From: Sisyra terminalis
Lineage: Eukaryota; Arthropoda; Insecta; Neuroptera; Sisyridae
NCBI GenBank assembly: GCA_958496175.1
Contig: OY292274.1
Coordinates: 66,784,630-66,848,629 of the forward strand
DNA length: 64,000 nt
Direction: 5' to 3'
The notes below the pieces were generated by a model. The model ran no database searches. It was not told where the DNA came from and saw only the letters and a list, made by a program, of their open reading frames with translations. Shown here one piece after another: positions 62,510 to 64,000 of the stretch. The translations under genes were made by a program, and so were the position numbers. The first letter of the stretch is position 1. Every line of letters starts with the position of its first letter.

Positions 62510-63142
62510 TTGGTTTACGAATAATTTACAGAACATTTTTGAAATCTAACTTGCAGATTCCTAACGTATCGACCCCCAAAAAAAATGGATATCTCTAGAT
62601 AATTTCCATGCTGTGAATTTGATGAGTGAATGTCGATGAACTCGGAGATATTTTTTCTTTTATATAAAAAAAATGATTGATGTAGTGAAATTATCAGATC
62701 AATATAAATGAAATAAAAGTTTGTTGACATTTATATGAGAGTAGTTGGTATTGTGCGATATACTCCCAATTTGTCGCTGCAACTATTGGGCCAACCGAAC
62801 AGCTGATAAATCCACCAAGTCGCTGTAACTACTACAATTATGACAAATGTTCTTAAGACGTCAGTGAGAGCTCAACGTCTTTATGTAATGTTGTGCGAAA
62901 TTCTCTAGTCCCTCGTCAATATTGTTTCAATGCTAATTTTATACATTTGCATTATTTCATGTGTTGAGCAATGATTGTTGTACGAAACAAGTTCGCCATA
63001 ACCACTGCTTCTATCCATTAGAAAGTGATTCTTTTGTGCACTATTATGGCAGAAAAGCGATTCACTTTTCAAAAGTAAAGCATCCCAATCAGCAGTGCAT
63101 TTCAGCTTTTACGAGTTTCAATTATTCTTTTTTGGCGAAACA
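62510..63142. other. Intergenic region upstream of the APPBP2 homologue
   Basis: Contains no convincing exon. A minus-strand ATG frame at 62515-62730 encodes a low-complexity hydrophobic peptide without family resemblance. The promoter and 5' UTR of the gene at 63143 should be here; no TATA box is clear. Confidence 0.35.
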
Positions 63143-63578
63143 ATGGAAATGAAGACCGTGTACAACCCTGAGACCCTATATAACTTGAGCGTGAAAGCTT
63201 TGGTGTTGAGAACTAGACAGCAGCATTTTAAAGTTGAATACCGAGATTTGCCCGATAATGTATTATTTGACTTATACTATCAGGTATTTATTAAATCCAT
63301 TAAATACTCTCCGAAACTCACCAATTTTCTGTTTTAGTTGTACAAGGAAAAGGAGTTGTGGCCGTTAAAAGTTGAACTGTGCCAAATTGATATTTTCGCG
63401 CGGTTAATGAAAATCCCGGATAAACGAGTTCAGTTGTTGCAAACATTCCAGAGTTTGAGAGATCATACCAATGGCTCAGTGTCAAGTGAATTGATTTTTT
63501 CGTATTGTAAATTATGTGATGGGATTGTGCCAACAGATCCACAGTATGAGGCTATAATTGACACGGGAATACGATTAG
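63143..63578 (+). CDS. APPBP2: APPBP2 homologue (amyloid protein-binding protein 2), N-terminal exons only
   Basis: In vertebrates this is a TPR-repeat protein that binds the APP tail and microtubules and serves as a CUL2 ubiquitin-ligase substrate receptor. Exon 1 (63143-63283) encodes 47 residues from MEMKTVYNPETLYN. A 54-base intron (GTATTT..TTTTAG) leads to exon 2 from 63338. The order PETLYN, RDLPDNVLFDLYYQ, LYKEKEL, ELCQIDIFARLM, DKRVQLLQTFQSL matches the N-terminus of APPBP2 family members. Exon 2 is best ended at a donor GTTTGT after 63578 (GIRLG), because read-through reaches a stop at 63613. The TPR region is not visible in the remaining 420 bases, so the gene either continues beyond the window or is a truncated copy. 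Family identity comes from remembered resemblance. Confidence 0.7.
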
Positions 63579-63613
63579 GTTTGTCGCCTTTTCTCTGGCA
63601 GCATCTTTTGTAA

Positions 63614-64000
63614 CCATATGGCTGGACCAATTCAGTAGTTAGACAAAGTTTAGAATTGATTATCGATGGTAAATACAGCCAGACTTGGAGGAAAGATAAA
63701 ATTCAATAGGTTCAATTAGTTCAAATGATTTAGCTTAAGAAGTATAGTATTACCAGTGGCGTAGCTACCTAGGGGCCCTTGAATCCTTACCAGAAATCTC
63801 GATCGAAGTGAACTTTTGGAAATTCAGGTGGAAGTTCACCAATTATGTACGGAAATAATGAGCAAATATGAAGTGCTAGAATGCGATCTAACGAAAGTAT
63901 TTGCAGCGATGTTATTATCCTTTACAATTTCTGTTCCACCAGGTGAAAAACAAGTTTGACCCAACTATTCGAATCTAAATCGATCTCGTGATATTTCCTA
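63614..64000. other. Downstream sequence with a possible hAT-type terminal repeat
   Basis: CAGTGGCGTAGCTACC at 63754-63769 followed by TAGGGGCCC resembles the CAGTGGCG terminal repeats of hAT transposons. No partner end is visible before the window stops. If the APPBP2 homologue continues, this stretch is intron. Confidence 0.35.

Noticed and set aside
62515..62730. Minus-strand 71-codon ATG frame
   Set aside because: Low-complexity hydrophobic composition, no splice or poly(A) context and no recognisable family.

Overview
This is eukaryotic nuclear DNA, almost certainly from an insect. It is very AT-rich. Its genes are split by short GT-AG introns of about 50-65 bases, with one 2.2-kb exception. 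One gene is a clip-domain serine protease homologue of the arthropod immune type. Helitron-like, RTE-like and foldback-type transposon remnants are scattered throughout. Tiny introns would suit a fly or midge, but the order cannot be fixed from this sequence. 

Layout. 1-5150: foldback and Helitron-like repeats surround the last five coding exons of an ABCB (P-glycoprotein/MDR type) transporter at 1434-2835; an RTE-like 3' tail and a TA microsatellite follow. 5150-50945: one giant repeat structure. Its centre is a 38-kb tandem array of about 112 near-identical ~340-bp monomers, all in minus orientation (8613-46600). On each side is a ~2-kb palindromic core (6541-8612 and 46970-49068), and outside these are older, diverged copies of the same monomer (plus strand at 5150-6540, minus strand at 49069-50945). 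The left and right flanks are inverted copies of each other, so the whole 46-kb block is a super-palindrome with a satellite inside. Parts of the array have a four-monomer higher-order repeat. 

51570-57441: a compact gene cluster. A clip-domain serine protease homologue (catalytic Ser replaced by Gly) runs on the plus strand. INO80E, a chromatin-remodelling subunit, is convergent to it on the minus strand and has a repeat-filled 2.2-kb intron. The translation factor gene eIF3f is divergent from INO80E across a ~0.4-kb shared promoter region. 57567-61370: a tandem ~1.45-kb duplication, one copy of which carries an 892-bp foldback transposon with a clean 10-bp target duplication. 61594-62060: a ~235-bp tandem duplication. 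62293-62472: a possible terminal exon of an unknown gene. 63143-63578: the N-terminal exons of an APPBP2 homologue, with the rest not visible in the window. 

The protein-coding genes are unrelated housekeeping, immune and transport genes and form no joint pathway. The unusual content is the satellite/foldback structure. My main hypothesis is that the satellite grew by expansion of tandem repeats lying next to a foldback-like core, much as the tandemly repeated arms of Drosophila FB and Galileo elements vary in length.
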